A stretch of 50,912 nt of DNA, taken from positions 1 to 50,912 of the forward strand of contig CAKTUS010000011.1 in NCBI GenBank assembly GCA_934621485.1, in the 5' to 3' direction. The translations under genes were made by a program, and so were the position numbers. Each line of letters starts with the position of its first letter. Position 1 is the stretch's first letter. This stretch comes from an uncultured Clostridia bacterium (lineage in GTDB: Bacteria > Bacillota > Clostridia > Christensenellales > Aristaeellaceae). The notes beneath the pieces were generated by a model, which was not told the origin of the DNA, did no database searches, and was given only the letters and a program-made list of their open reading frames with translations. This document shows positions 40,444 to 48,959 of this stretch, in pieces.

Positions 40444-42209
40444 AGACTTTCTTTTTCTCCATTTTGTTCAGATTGCAGCTGAAAGCGAACAATCCATACC
40501 CAATAAGGCGCTTTGAAAGCGTCCTCCACCACCATTTCCACAGGCGTGTTGCACAGCGACTGAATATAGGTTTGAATCACCTGAATGGACTCCTGATTCA
40601 TCGATACCAATCTCACGTTGCTTTGTAAGAACAAACGGCCATCCATATGGTCAGGATCGATACCATAGCGGCGTAGTTGCGCTTCAAAATCGCTGCACTT
40701 AGCTTGCCAGCCGCCGTAATACATCACATTGGTCAATCGCCCGTTTTTCATATCCGGGAACAATCGGTCGTCCGACAAAGAATCCATGATAAACAGCGTA
40801 TCCGGGTTTTCTACGGCATAGTTGTCAATGGCCGACCAGGCGTTCTGCAAACGATAGGCACGCAGCGGCTGAAAACTGGAGGTAAGGTTCTCCTTTGCCT
40901 GTAACCCTACCGAACCAAAAGCCACCAGCGCCAACAGCAAGCAAACGACCAGTCCGCCTTTTCCGGACGGCTTTTTTACCAAGGTATTCCTGACCGTTAT
41001 CATCAGCAGCAAAATGGCCTCCGGCCCAATCACAGCTATCATGGCTCGAAAGGGCGTTCGCCCACGGAACGCCAAATAGGAAAGCAGCAGATAGCTAACC
41101 GCCATACTGGCCGCTGCTATCCAGCGTTGCGCTGCGGAGATTCTTCGCCAGATAAGTCCAAGACAGATAACCATGCCAGCCAGTGCGGCCAGCAGCGCCG
41201 GCGTTTTCAGCAGGGACTGCCACAACGTTCCCTGAGAGCGGAGAACCCGCTCGGCCAAGCCTGTTTTTTCTTTAACGCTCTGTTGATATTGCGCAATTTT
41301 TTCAAAAGCCTCTGTGGTTACGGCGCTATCCAGATAATACCATCTCCAATAGAGGTCCTCGCCCTCCACCGTCCAGCCCACCTGTTCGAAGAAAGACGCC
41401 GGCATGTCTTCCCAGCCCTGATAATCCGTCACCTGGATGCGCGCATGGGTCCATTCCGTCAATTCCCGGTTCTGAGGCAAGCGGGCTTCATACCAATTCC
41501 AGCCAGCCAAAAGCCCGATTCCCAAAACAGCGCTTAGGGAACACAGCAGCAAATTGCGGCTTGCGCGTACTGGAAGCGGCTTCTTTTTTTCGAAAAGCAC
41601 GCCAAATTGCCAGAAAGCTGCGAACCCGCAATAGCACAGAATGGTGGGAAGGTTTTCCAGGCGAAGGGCATACCCTGCGGCCGCCAAACAAAAAGCCAGC
41701 AAAAACGTTCTGCTCATTTGCCCGGCAGAACAGTCTGCCGGGTCAAAAGAAAGAATCTGAGCCGCCGCCGCACAGCCCAATAGGGTGGAAACCACCGTAT
41801 AGGTTATGGACACGGCACTTGTGAAAAACAGCAGCCCAAAACAGACAAGCCATGCCGCTACAGCCGTTATTCGCGCCAAACGGGTAGGCGCCGCGCACTG
41901 TAATAAACACTTGAGGATAACGGCCAACGACGCATAGAAAGCGCCAAGCATAAACCAGGAGAACCAGTGGATACCGGGAACATGCTGATGCAGCCAAATT
42001 AACGGCGCGCGCAGCAAGGAATGAACATGCGGTAAATAGGCGGGATATTCTCCCGAAAAACCGCTGAGTGCCCGTCCTAAGATAACGTCGTCATTTAATG
42101 CCGTGTGTACATTACCAAAGCCCATTATCAGCACACACAGCACAAGCGAACAGCCTAACCCCGCCACCCAGCACCGCAGCGTGGCGTTTTTCTTTGGTTC
42201 GAGCGTCAT
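40440..42209 (-). CDS. polytopic membrane protein, first of a tandem pair
   Basis: 589 aa with about 11-12 membrane helices. After helix 1 comes NDDVILGRALSGFSGEYPAYLPHVHSL, a pattern I associate with uncharacterised clostridial membrane proteins of possible GT-C type. The C-terminal domain contains DSLSDDRLFPDMKNGRLTNVMYYGGWQ and LRRYGIDPDHMDGRLFLQSN, shared with the downstream copy. The ATG at 42209 has AAGGAAG at 7 nt; open codons upstream to 42317 enter the repeat-rich gap and are rejected. Both genes are flanked by repeat-rich gaps. A role in adding sugars to a lipid-linked polymer is speculation. Confidence 0.85.
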   Translation of the reverse strand: MTLEPKKNATLRCWVAGLGCSLVLCVLIMGFGNVHTALNDDVILGRALSGFSGEYPAYLPHVHSLLRAPLIWLHQHVPGIHWFSWFMLGAFYASLAVILKCLLQCAAPTRLARITAVAAWLVCFGLLFFTSAVSITYTVVSTLLGCAAAAQILSFDPADCSAGQMSRTFLLAFCLAAAGYALRLENLPTILCYCGFAAFWQFGVLFEKKKPLPVRASRNLLLCSLSAVLGIGLLAGWNWYEARLPQNRELTEWTHARIQVTDYQGWEDMPASFFEQVGWTVEGEDLYWRWYYLDSAVTTEAFEKIAQYQQSVKEKTGLAERVLRSQGTLWQSLLKTPALLAALAGMVICLGLIWRRISAAQRWIAAASMAVSYLLLSYLAFRGRTPFRAMIAVIGPEAILLLMITVRNTLVKKPSGKGGLVVCLLLALVAFGSVGLQAKENLTSSFQPLRAYRLQNAWSAIDNYAVENPDTLFIMDSLSDDRLFPDMKNGRLTNVMYYGGWQAKCSDFEAQLRRYGIDPDHMDGRLFLQSNVRLVSMNQESIQVIQTYIQSLCNTPVEMVVEDAFKAPYWVWIVRFQLQSEQNGEKESL

Positions 42210-42802
42210 TGGTATCTTCCTTTCCAAAGCCTCACATTGCACAAGCGCGGCGCAATCTGCGCGCTGCGGCAAGCTGTCGAAGAATATGCCCGGAGACGAG
42301 CCTATCAGCCGCAGCACAGGCGGACCGTTTTCGTGAGAAGATCAGAATGACTCCTGTTGGGTGCTGCCTACCGCAAAGGCAATTTTGCAGGTCGGCCAAG
42401 CGGTAGGATTCCAGCAAGGCGGAATCGCTGCCACTCTCAAATTGTCCAAAAACTGGAGAAGCATCTGCTCAATCGTAGGGCGGGACAACTGCCCTCGTTC
42501 ACTTTTTTCGGCCCCGCCTGTGGATCACGAGCCGCCTATGGCCGTTGCGCCCACTGGACACTTGCTTTTTTCTGCGCCTGGCAGGATTTTAGGGGCGGCT
42601 CCCCTAAGCCTTCTACCCCAGTTCTTTTTCCGCAAACCAGCCTGGCCATGTTCGCAGGCGCAGACGCTCCCAGATGGATTTTTCGGCTGAATGAGTGGAA
42701 CCGCGGCCACTCTAACCACTTCCCGGAGGAGATTGGTTTCTGAATCCCGAAGGAAGTTAGCTCCTGAACAAGCTGCCGCAGCACAGCGGTACGCCGCTTG
42801 GG
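42210..42802. repeat. 593-bp gap with mosaic intergenic repeats
   Basis: This gap holds the promoter region of the membrane-protein pair and the 3' side of the coiled-coil gene. 42579-42670 matches the minus strand of 38331-38420 over about 90 bp; shared pieces include TTTTAGGGGCGG, CCCTAAGCCTT and AACCAGC. GCTGTCGAAGAAT at 42267 resembles ends of other copies (ACTGTCGAAAAG at 38311). No convincing gene or promoter was found. Confidence 0.6.
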
Positions 42803-43441
42803 TCAGCGAATGGACATGCTCTGGTCAATCTGCTGGCGGGTCATGCGAATATCCGTCAGCTTTTCGCTGATGGAGCGGTCCAGCTGCACCAGTACTTCAT
42901 CGATATGCTGGTATACATCCGTATATAGCTTTTCAATTTCTTCCTGGGTGCTTCGGCGCAACTCTTCGGCCTCCATATTGGCACGGGCGGTAATCTCCTG
43001 CTCGCTTACCAGCTGTTGAGCACGGTTTTCCGCGTCGGCCACCATTTTCTTCGCCTGCTCCTGCGCTTCCCGCAGCATCGAAGATGCTTGCTGCTGAGCC
43101 TTTTGCAGCATCTCCTGTGCCTGCTGCTGAGCCTGAGCGGTGGTCTGCTGGGCTTGGTTCTTCGCATCGTTCACCAGCTGATTGGCGCGCATAACGGCGT
43201 TTTGCTTCGTCTGCTCGGCGCGTTCATTGGCCTCGGAAAGAATACTGATCTGATTCTGCACCACGCCCTCGCACTCCGTAATCACACTGGGCAAATCCCG
43301 CTGCACGCTGTCCAGCATGGAAAGGGTACGTTCCCGCTCCACCATGCACAGGCTGCTCAAAGGAACACGTTTGGCCTGAGAGATGGTTTCCTCCAGATCG
43401 TTCAGGTTTTTGCGGAAGCTAGAAATGGCGTCCTGTTGCAT
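42803..43441 (-). CDS. coiled-coil protein (DivIVA / ATP-synthase-b-like)
   Basis: 212-aa protein, almost entirely helical and Gln/Ala/Glu-rich. Residues 60-165 form a long coiled coil (NERAEQTKQNAVMRANQLVNDAKNQAQQ ... AQQQAQEMLQKAQQQASSMLREAQEQAKKMV). No membrane segment or enzyme motif is seen. Similar proteins stand next to coaD and rsmD in many Clostridia, often labelled ATPase or DivIVA-like without evidence. The ATG at 43441 follows AGGAGGAATTG, 2 bp after the coaD stop codon, so it is co-translated. A structural or scaffold role is inferred. Confidence 0.85.
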   Translation of the reverse strand: MQQDAISSFRKNLNDLEETISQAKRVPLSSLCMVERERTLSMLDSVQRDLPSVITECEGVVQNQISILSEANERAEQTKQNAVMRANQLVNDAKNQAQQTTAQAQQQAQEMLQKAQQQASSMLREAQEQAKKMVADAENRAQQLVSEQEITARANMEAEELRRSTQEEIEKLYTDVYQHIDEVLVQLDRSISEKLTDIRMTRQQIDQSMSIR

Positions 43442-43443
43442 TT

Positions 43444-43947
43444 TCAATTCCTCCTGATTTGGTAAGGTTGAAAGGCTTCTGCTACCTCCTGCGATATGCA
43501 GGAGGGCACAAAGGGAGTCACATCGCCGCCAAAACGGCCGATTTCCCGCACTGCGCTGGAACTGAGGCACAAATGGGCCGGATCGGCAGGCAAAAACAGC
43601 GTTTCCGCCTGGGGCAGCAGCTGGCGGTTCAGCTGCGCCATGGGAAACTCGCTTTGAAAGTCAGCTTCTGAGCGCAGGCCGCGCAGCACAACGGCGGCAT
43701 CTGTTTTGCGCACGTAGTCCGCCAGTAAGCCTTCAAAGCTGTCAGTCCTTACGTTGGGCATCTGGGCACAAACCCGCCGCAGCATGTCCAGCCGTTTTTC
43801 TACGGAAAACAGGCCCGTTTTCGCCGGGTTGTGCAGCACGGCCACCACAACCTGGTCAAACAGCCTGGCCGCCCGCCGGATGACGTCCAAATGACCGTTG
43901 GTCACCGGGTCAAAGCTGCCCGGATAAATGCACAGGCCTCTGATCAT
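43444..43947 (-). CDS. coaD: phosphopantetheine adenylyltransferase
   Basis: Penultimate step of coenzyme A synthesis: adenylates 4'-phosphopantetheine. The nucleotidyltransferase motif YPGSFDPVTNGHLDVI (residues 8-23, TNGH) and the LSSSAVREIGRFGGDV block (about 127-142) are present, with RGLRSEADFQSEFPMAQLNRQL between. 167 aa is standard. It overlaps rsmD by 4 bp, the common rsmD-coaD pairing. Confidence 0.97.
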   Translation of the reverse strand: MIRGLCIYPGSFDPVTNGHLDVIRRAARLFDQVVVAVLHNPAKTGLFSVEKRLDMLRRVCAQMPNVRTDSFEGLLADYVRKTDAAVVLRGLRSEADFQSEFPMAQLNRQLLPQAETLFLPADPAHLCLSSSAVREIGRFGGDVTPFVPSCISQEVAEAFQPYQIRRN

Positions 43948-44504
43948 GGCTTTTCCTCCTCATAGAGGTAAAAATGAATGGCCGTATCGCCGTATGCTCG
44001 CTCCTTCAGCAAGGAAAAACCTGCTCCCGGCTCGGCCGGCACGCCGGTTTGATGCTCCAAAACCAGCATGCACCCCTTTTCCAGCAATGCGGCTTGCGCC
44101 AGCTGCCGGCAGCACTCCCCCAACATGTGCATACGGTATGGCGGATCCAAAAACACCAAATCAAACCGCCGCTTTTGCTCCTTTAAGCTGGGAATCGCCT
44201 GCTGCCAGTCGCATCGAAGCAGCTGAGACCGTTCTTCAAAGCGCAGCTTAGCCACGTTTTTCTGGATGCAGGCTGCGGCGTCCCGGTTCATGTCCACCAT
44301 CACGGCGCTTTGCGCGCCGCGGCTCAGAGCCTCCAGCGCCAGCGCGCCGCTGCCTGCAAACAAATCCAGCACATGGGCGTCCGGTACATACAGCTGAATG
44401 ATGCTGAACAGCGATTCCTTCACCTTGGCCTGGGTAGGCCGGGTATCCATTCCCTGAGGCGCCGCCAGCTGCGCCCCTTTTCTTTCGCCGGCAATGATGT
44501 TCAT
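43944..44504 (-). CDS. rsmD: 16S rRNA (guanine-N2-)-methyltransferase RsmD
   Basis: Methylates G966 (E. coli numbering) of 16S rRNA with S-adenosylmethionine. The N-terminus MNIIAGERKGAQLAAP, TRPTQAKVKESLFSII, the SAM loop VLDLFAGSGALALEALSRGA and the catalytic VFLDPPYR motif are all present. 186 aa is standard. It overlaps coaD by 4 bp and follows the membrane-protein gene by 1 bp. Confidence 0.96.
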   Translation of the reverse strand: MNIIAGERKGAQLAAPQGMDTRPTQAKVKESLFSIIQLYVPDAHVLDLFAGSGALALEALSRGAQSAVMVDMNRDAAACIQKNVAKLRFEERSQLLRCDWQQAIPSLKEQKRRFDLVFLDPPYRMHMLGECCRQLAQAALLEKGCMLVLEHQTGVPAEPGAGFSLLKERAYGDTAIHFYLYEEEKP

Positions 44505-44505
44505 C

Positions 44506-45324
44506 TCAGATCAACCGCTCCGGCTGCTTACGCTGCTGCTGTTTTTGCTGACGCTGCTTACGGGCTTTGCGTTCCCGGCGTTTTTTCTTGTCGTCGCCCA
44601 GTTGGATGGCCGTGTTCACCCGGATACGGGCCTTTTCGCCCTGGGCGTAGCCCAAAGCATAGGCCATAGGCGCTAGCAGCACCAGCACGGGACTGAGCCG
44701 CTCCACCACCAGTGCGGCATGATTGCCCAAATAAGCGCCGATGCTGGCAAAGGGCATAATCAGCGCCCGGTCGATGATGCGCAAAACATCCATCGCCTGC
44801 ACCCCGGGCTGAGCGGTATAGTAGCGAAGCGCATCGCCAAACTCCTCTTGCAGCAGCATTCCCTCCGTCCAGCTGGGAAGCACGCCCAGCGCATAGGTCG
44901 TCTCCCGGGTGATGCAGGCGAACACGGCGCAAAACAGCACAAAGGGCAGCGCGCCCACCAGCGCGATGAAAAAGCCCTTAAACGGGTGGAAGCACCGCTC
45001 CCTGTCCTTAGGAGACACTGGCTTTCCCTCCGCCTGACGAACGTACATGGTTTCGCCCAGCGCAGCGTCCTTCGTTCCCAGAGACATACCCTGCAAATAC
45101 TGGTAATAGCCGATTCCGCCCACAACCACCACGGCGGAAACGATGCGCCCCGCCAGGCTGTCAAAGCCCAGAATGGAGCAGGCCAGCAGGTAAATCAGGC
45201 CGATGAGCAGCACGGTAAGCATATACCTCATTCCATGCCGCCAGGCGTCCTTTCCGTGCCAGGAGCCGGTCAGAATAGGCTTGCGAACCTCCTGAACGAT
45301 GGGTTTCTTTGCTTTGGTTTGCAT
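44506..45324 (-). CDS. uncharacterised membrane protein with basic Gln-rich tail
   Basis: 272 aa. About five hydrophobic segments are seen: MLTVLLIGLIYLLACSIL, IVSAVVVVGGIGYYQYL, FFIALVGALPFVLFCAVFACI, ALIMPFASIGAYLGNHAALVV and VLVLLAPMAYALGYAQG. The C-terminal 35 residues are strongly basic (DDKKKRRERKARKQRQQKQQ...), probably cytosolic and able to bind nucleic acid or ribosomes. No family was recognised. The ATG at 45324 follows GGAGAGGAAGCCAC. It ends 1 bp before rsmD, so it is co-transcribed with rsmD-coaD. Confidence 0.82.
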   Translation of the reverse strand: MQTKAKKPIVQEVRKPILTGSWHGKDAWRHGMRYMLTVLLIGLIYLLACSILGFDSLAGRIVSAVVVVGGIGYYQYLQGMSLGTKDAALGETMYVRQAEGKPVSPKDRERCFHPFKGFFIALVGALPFVLFCAVFACITRETTYALGVLPSWTEGMLLQEEFGDALRYYTAQPGVQAMDVLRIIDRALIMPFASIGAYLGNHAALVVERLSPVLVLLAPMAYALGYAQGEKARIRVNTAIQLGDDKKKRRERKARKQRQQKQQQRKQPERLI

Positions 45325-45383
45325 GTGGCTTCCTCTCCATCCTGCGTCTTGGGCAGGATTAGTGTGGTATTGACGAACCGGTT

Positions 45384-46505
45384 TTATGCCTTTGTATGCA
45401 GATAAACCCGCGGCACCCGGGCGGTAATGCCCAGCAGCACCTCATAGCTGATGGTACCGGCCCATTGAGCCAGTTGTTCCGCATCAATGGTCTTTCCGCC
45501 CTGGCTGCCGATGAGCACGACCTCATCGCCGGGGCGCACGTCCGGAATATGGGTTACGTCCACCATGGTCTGATCCATGCACACCCGGCCCACGATCGGA
45601 GCGTATTGGCCATGAATCAGCACTTGGCCCCGGTTGGAGCAGGCCCGGTGATAACCGTCGCCATACCCCACCGCCACGGTAGCGACGCGCATTTCCCGTG
45701 AAGCGGTAAACGTGCGGCCGTAACCAATGGTTTCGCCGGCAGAAATGGTTTTCACATGCACCACCTCCGTCAGCCAGCTCAAAGCCGGCACAAAGGGCAG
45801 ATGGGTGCTTACCGGCGGATAACCGTACAGGGAAATACCCTCCCGAATCATGGAAAAATAGGCTTCCGGAGCCAACAGGCTCATGGCGCTGTTGGCCACA
45901 TGCGCCGGAATGGCGGGATCAAAGTGGGCGCGCAGCTGCTGAAAGCGCTGCAATTGCAAACGGCTGAAGTCGTTCAGCGCCCCATCCGCCAAAGGGTTAT
46001 CCGCATCGGCAAAGTGCGTGTAAACGCCGGTAACATGCACATGAGGTGCATGTTTCAGCGCCTGGGCAAGGCTTTCCGCCTCCTGCCTTGTGCGCAGGCC
46101 AATGCGGTTCATGCCCGTATCCAGCTTGATATGCATCATCGCCGGCTTTCCCTGCCGAAGGGCTTCTTCTTCGAGCAACGCCACCATTTCGGGCGTGAAC
46201 ACCGTTTGAGTCAGGCTGTAGCTCACGGCGTCGGCCACCGCCGCAGGCATGGCCGCGCCCAACACCAGGATTTCTCCTTCCAGGCCCGCCAGGCGCAGGT
46301 CGATTCCCTCCTCGGGCAGTGCCACGGCAAAATGCTTGGCGCCCAGCCGCGCGAGCGTGCGGGCCGTTTCCACCATGCCATGGCCGTAAGCGTTGGCCTT
46401 AATCACGGGCATAACGGCCACTTCAGGCGGAATGTTGTCCCTTATCATACGATAATTGGCGCCGATGGCGTCCAAGTCAATCATCACACGGTTCTGTCTT
46501 ATCAT
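45384..46505 (-). CDS. alr: alanine racemase
   Basis: PLP enzyme making D-alanine for peptidoglycan. PLP Lys36 lies in VIKANAYGHG, the substrate loop RTRQEAESL (Arg region) and HFADADNP are present, and catalytic Tyr is in the GYGRTFTA region with MCMDQTMVDV near the C-terminus. 373 aa is standard. The ribosome site before 46505 is weak (GGAACGTTGAACA). It lies 40 bp after the ACT-domain gene, possibly in the same transcript. Confidence 0.95.
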   Translation of the reverse strand: MIRQNRVMIDLDAIGANYRMIRDNIPPEVAVMPVIKANAYGHGMVETARTLARLGAKHFAVALPEEGIDLRLAGLEGEILVLGAAMPAAVADAVSYSLTQTVFTPEMVALLEEEALRQGKPAMMHIKLDTGMNRIGLRTRQEAESLAQALKHAPHVHVTGVYTHFADADNPLADGALNDFSRLQLQRFQQLRAHFDPAIPAHVANSAMSLLAPEAYFSMIREGISLYGYPPVSTHLPFVPALSWLTEVVHVKTISAGETIGYGRTFTASREMRVATVAVGYGDGYHRACSNRGQVLIHGQYAPIVGRVCMDQTMVDVTHIPDVRPGDEVVLIGSQGGKTIDAEQLAQWAGTISYEVLLGITARVPRVYLHTKA

Positions 46506-46545
46506 TGTTCAACGTTCCATTCCGTTTCTGCAAACATTCGCTCTC

Positions 46546-46977
46546 TTACAGGGCGTGTATTTCCTGCTGGGAAAGCAGCTTCACGCCAGCCGCCTCCAGC
46601 ACCTGCCGGGCAAGCTCCAGCTGATCTACCCGCAGGATAATCAGCGCGCTGCCATTCAGGCTGCGCACGAAGCTGTACAGATATTCCACGCTCACCTGAT
46701 GGCCGGCCAAAGTGTCCAGCACATCGGCCAAGCCGCCCGGACGATCCGGAACGCTGACGGCCAGCACATCGCTGAGCTTGACGGTATACCCATTGTCGCT
46801 CAGCAGCTTCACCGCGCGCTCATAATCCGCCACGATGCCGCGCACAATGCCAAAGTGGGTGGTATCCGCCACAGACAGGGACACCAGATCAATATGGTTT
46901 TCCCCAAGCAGCCGGGTAAAATGCGCCAGGCGGCCGGGGGTGTTTTCCACAAACACCGAAATTTGCTTCACGTTCAT
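46546..46977 (-). CDS. tandem ACT-domain protein
   Basis: 143-aa amino-acid-sensing protein with two ACT domains: residues 3-70 (QISVFVENTPGRLAHFTRLLGENHIDLVSL) and 72-140 (VLAVSVPDRPGGLADVLDTLAGHQVSVEYLYSF). Such proteins often lie next to paaK and iorAB, where they may sense aromatic amino acids. The ATG at 46977 follows GAAGGAGGAAAC. It has its own extended -10 promoter. It binds ligand only by family inference. Confidence 0.9.
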   Translation of the reverse strand: MNVKQISVFVENTPGRLAHFTRLLGENHIDLVSLSVADTTHFGIVRGIVADYERAVKLLSDNGYTVKLSDVLAVSVPDRPGGLADVLDTLAGHQVSVEYLYSFVRSLNGSALIILRVDQLELARQVLEAAGVKLLSQQEIHAL

Positions 46978-47023
46978 GGGCGTTTCCTCCTTCTGGTTGC
47001 GGTCATGCGGCTTGGTTTTCCTG

Positions 47024-47032
47024 ATTATAGCA
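47024..47032 (-). promoter_or_regulatory. extended -10 promoter for the ACT gene and alr
   Basis: Minus strand TGC-TATAAT (TG-extended -10) with no good -35, 47-55 bp before the ACT start codon and right after the paaK stop codon. Confidence 0.55.
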
Positions 47033-47053
47033 CATTCGGCGGTTTCCTGCCAC

Positions 47054-48370
47054 TCACCGATCCAAATGGCGGAGATCCGTAACGCGCACGGCCTTGCCCT
47101 CGCTGCGCTGAAGGGTGCCGGGTTGACATAGCTTCACATTGGCGTGAATCAGCGCATGGCTGGCCAGCGAGTTGACGATGTTTCGCTCCAGGGTTTCCAG
47201 ATCGCGCACAGTATCGCTCATCATGGCGGGAGACAGTTCCACCTGTACCTCGATGGTGTCCAGCGTGCCCACCCGATCCACCACAATATGGTAATGAGGC
47301 TCGATACCGGGCACCTGAAGCAGCGCGTGCTCAATTTGCGACGGGAACACATTTACGCCGCGGATGATGAGCATGTCGTCGGTGCGGCCCATCACACGGC
47401 CCATGCGCACATGAGTACGGCCGCAGGCGCAGGGCTCGTCCGTCAGGGTACACAGGTCGTGAGTGCGGTAACGAAGCAGCGGCATGCCGTGCTTGGTCAG
47501 AGTGGTAAAGGTCAGGTCGCCCTGCTTTCCGTAGGGCAGGCTTTCCCCATCGGGACCGATGATTTCCGGCAGGAACTGGTCCTCCCAAATATGCATGCCT
47601 TTTTTTTCCATGCACTCAATGGCCACGCCAGGCCCCATCACTTCGCTGAGACCATACACGTTCAGGGCGTCGATGCCCAGCTTTTCCTCAATGCGCCGGC
47701 GCATGGCCTCAGTCCACGGTTCCGCGCCGAAAATACCGCTTTTCAGCTTCAACTGTTCCGGCGCAACGCCGCTGCGTTCCAGCGCGTCGGCCAGGTTGAG
47801 GGCGTAGGAAGGCGTGCAGCACAGCGCCGTTACGCCGAAATCCTGAATCATCATGAGCTGACGCACCGTGTTGCCGCCGCTGGCGGGCACCACGCTGGCT
47901 CCCACCCGCTCCGCGCCGTAGTGAGCGCCCAGGCCGCCGGTAAACAGGCCGTAGCCGTAGGCTACCTGCACAATGTCGCTTTTGCCTACGCCGGCACAAT
48001 ACATGGCTCGTGCCATCAATTCCGCCCAGCGGTCGATATCGCCGCTGGTATAGCCCACCACCGTAGGCTTGCCCGTGGTGCCGCTGGATGCGTGAATCCG
48101 CACAATTTCGCTCTGCGGCACTGCGAACATGCCAAAGGGATAGTTATCCCGCAAATCCTGCTTCTGGGTAAACGGCAGCAGATGCAAATCCTCCACCCCG
48201 TGAATATCCATGGGGGTCAGGCCCAGCTTTTGCATTTTGTTGCGATAAAACGGCACGCTTTCATAGACGCGGCGCACCACATCCCGCAGGCGCTCGTCCT
48301 GAAGGGCGCGCAACTGGTCCCGGGACATGGTTTCCATGGTAGGATTCCAACAACGATATTCCAAAGCCAA
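47054..48370 (-). CDS. paaK: phenylacetate-CoA ligase (PaaK family)
   Basis: AMP-forming ligase joining aryl acetates to coenzyme A. AMP-binding motif HASSGTTGKPTVVGYT lies near residue 90, then YGLSEVMGPGVAIEC and the C-terminal YRTHDLCTL and RGVNVFPSQIEHAL segments, typical of PaaK. The start is uncertain. The frame is open to GTG 48397 (inside iorB); I chose TTG 48370 because AAGGAAAGG lies before it and it gives MALEYRCWNPTMETM, close to the usual N-terminus. It follows iorB directly, the known iorA-iorB-paaK arrangement. Confidence 0.93.
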   Translation of the reverse strand: MALEYRCWNPTMETMSRDQLRALQDERLRDVVRRVYESVPFYRNKMQKLGLTPMDIHGVEDLHLLPFTQKQDLRDNYPFGMFAVPQSEIVRIHASSGTTGKPTVVGYTSGDIDRWAELMARAMYCAGVGKSDIVQVAYGYGLFTGGLGAHYGAERVGASVVPASGGNTVRQLMMIQDFGVTALCCTPSYALNLADALERSGVAPEQLKLKSGIFGAEPWTEAMRRRIEEKLGIDALNVYGLSEVMGPGVAIECMEKKGMHIWEDQFLPEIIGPDGESLPYGKQGDLTFTTLTKHGMPLLRYRTHDLCTLTDEPCACGRTHVRMGRVMGRTDDMLIIRGVNVFPSQIEHALLQVPGIEPHYHIVVDRVGTLDTIEVQVELSPAMMSDTVRDLETLERNIVNSLASHALIHANVKLCQPGTLQRSEGKAVRVTDLRHLDR

Positions 48371-48383
48371 AATGCCCCTTTCC

Positions 48384-48959
48384 TTATGCCAGTTCACGTC
48401 CGCGCTGAAATGCCGAAATGTTTACCGAAAGGGTTTTCCGCGGCACGCATTGACCAATGACTTCCATCCAGCTTTTTTCCTCAAAAGGCAGATGCTTGCT
48501 GAGCATGCCCAGCAGCACCAGGTTCAGCGCTTTCTGGTTGCCGCACTCCACGGCCACGGCCAAAGCGTCGGCCGTTTCCACCCGGCGGTTGCCCAACGCC
48601 TGCAAAGGCTGATCTGGATAGCTCTCAGCACCGGTAATCACCGGCATGGGCCAGATGCGCTGTGTATTTACGATGGCAATCCCGTCCGGCTTCAGGTAAT
48701 CCGCAGCGCGGGCCGCTTCCAGTTCTTCAAAGCTGAGCAGATAATCCGCCTGACCCATCGCCACAATGGGCGAATGAACATCCTGCCCCACCCGCACATA
48801 GGTAATCACGCTGCCCCCGCGTTGGCTCATACCGTGAACCTCGCTCACCTTCACATCGCAGCCCGCCTGCAAAGCCAGCTGGCCCAAAATGCGGCTGGAA
48901 AGCAACGTGCCCTGGCCGCCAACGCCTACGATCACCAAATCAAACGCCGTCGTGCTCAT
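48384..48959 (-). CDS. iorB: indolepyruvate:ferredoxin oxidoreductase, beta subunit
   Basis: Gamma-domain partner of IorA in oxidative decarboxylation of aryl pyruvates to aryl-acetyl-CoA. 191 aa: the N-terminus FDLVIVGVGGQGTLLSSRILGQLAL and SEVHGMSQRGGSVITYVRVG are the family signatures. I start at ATG 48959 with GGGGGAGGAAC; longer frames to 49031 overlap iorA. It overlaps iorA by 4 bp (ATGA), so the two subunits are made together. Confidence 0.95.
   Translation of the reverse strand: MSTTAFDLVIVGVGGQGTLLSSRILGQLALQAGCDVKVSEVHGMSQRGGSVITYVRVGQDVHSPIVAMGQADYLLSFEELEAARAADYLKPDGIAIVNTQRIWPMPVITGAESYPDQPLQALGNRRVETADALAVAVECGNQKALNLVLLGMLSKHLPFEEKSWMEVIGQCVPRKTLSVNISAFQRGRELA

Noticed and set aside
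42357..42743. 128-aa plus-strand open frame in the 42-kb gap
   Set aside because: It lies over the repeat block shared with 38.3-38.4 kb, lacks a ribosome site and has no recognisable domain.
10059..42802. CRISPR array in the repeat-rich gaps
   Set aside because: Repeats are diverged, irregularly spaced and in both orientations; no unit of constant repeat and spacer length and no cas gene is present.
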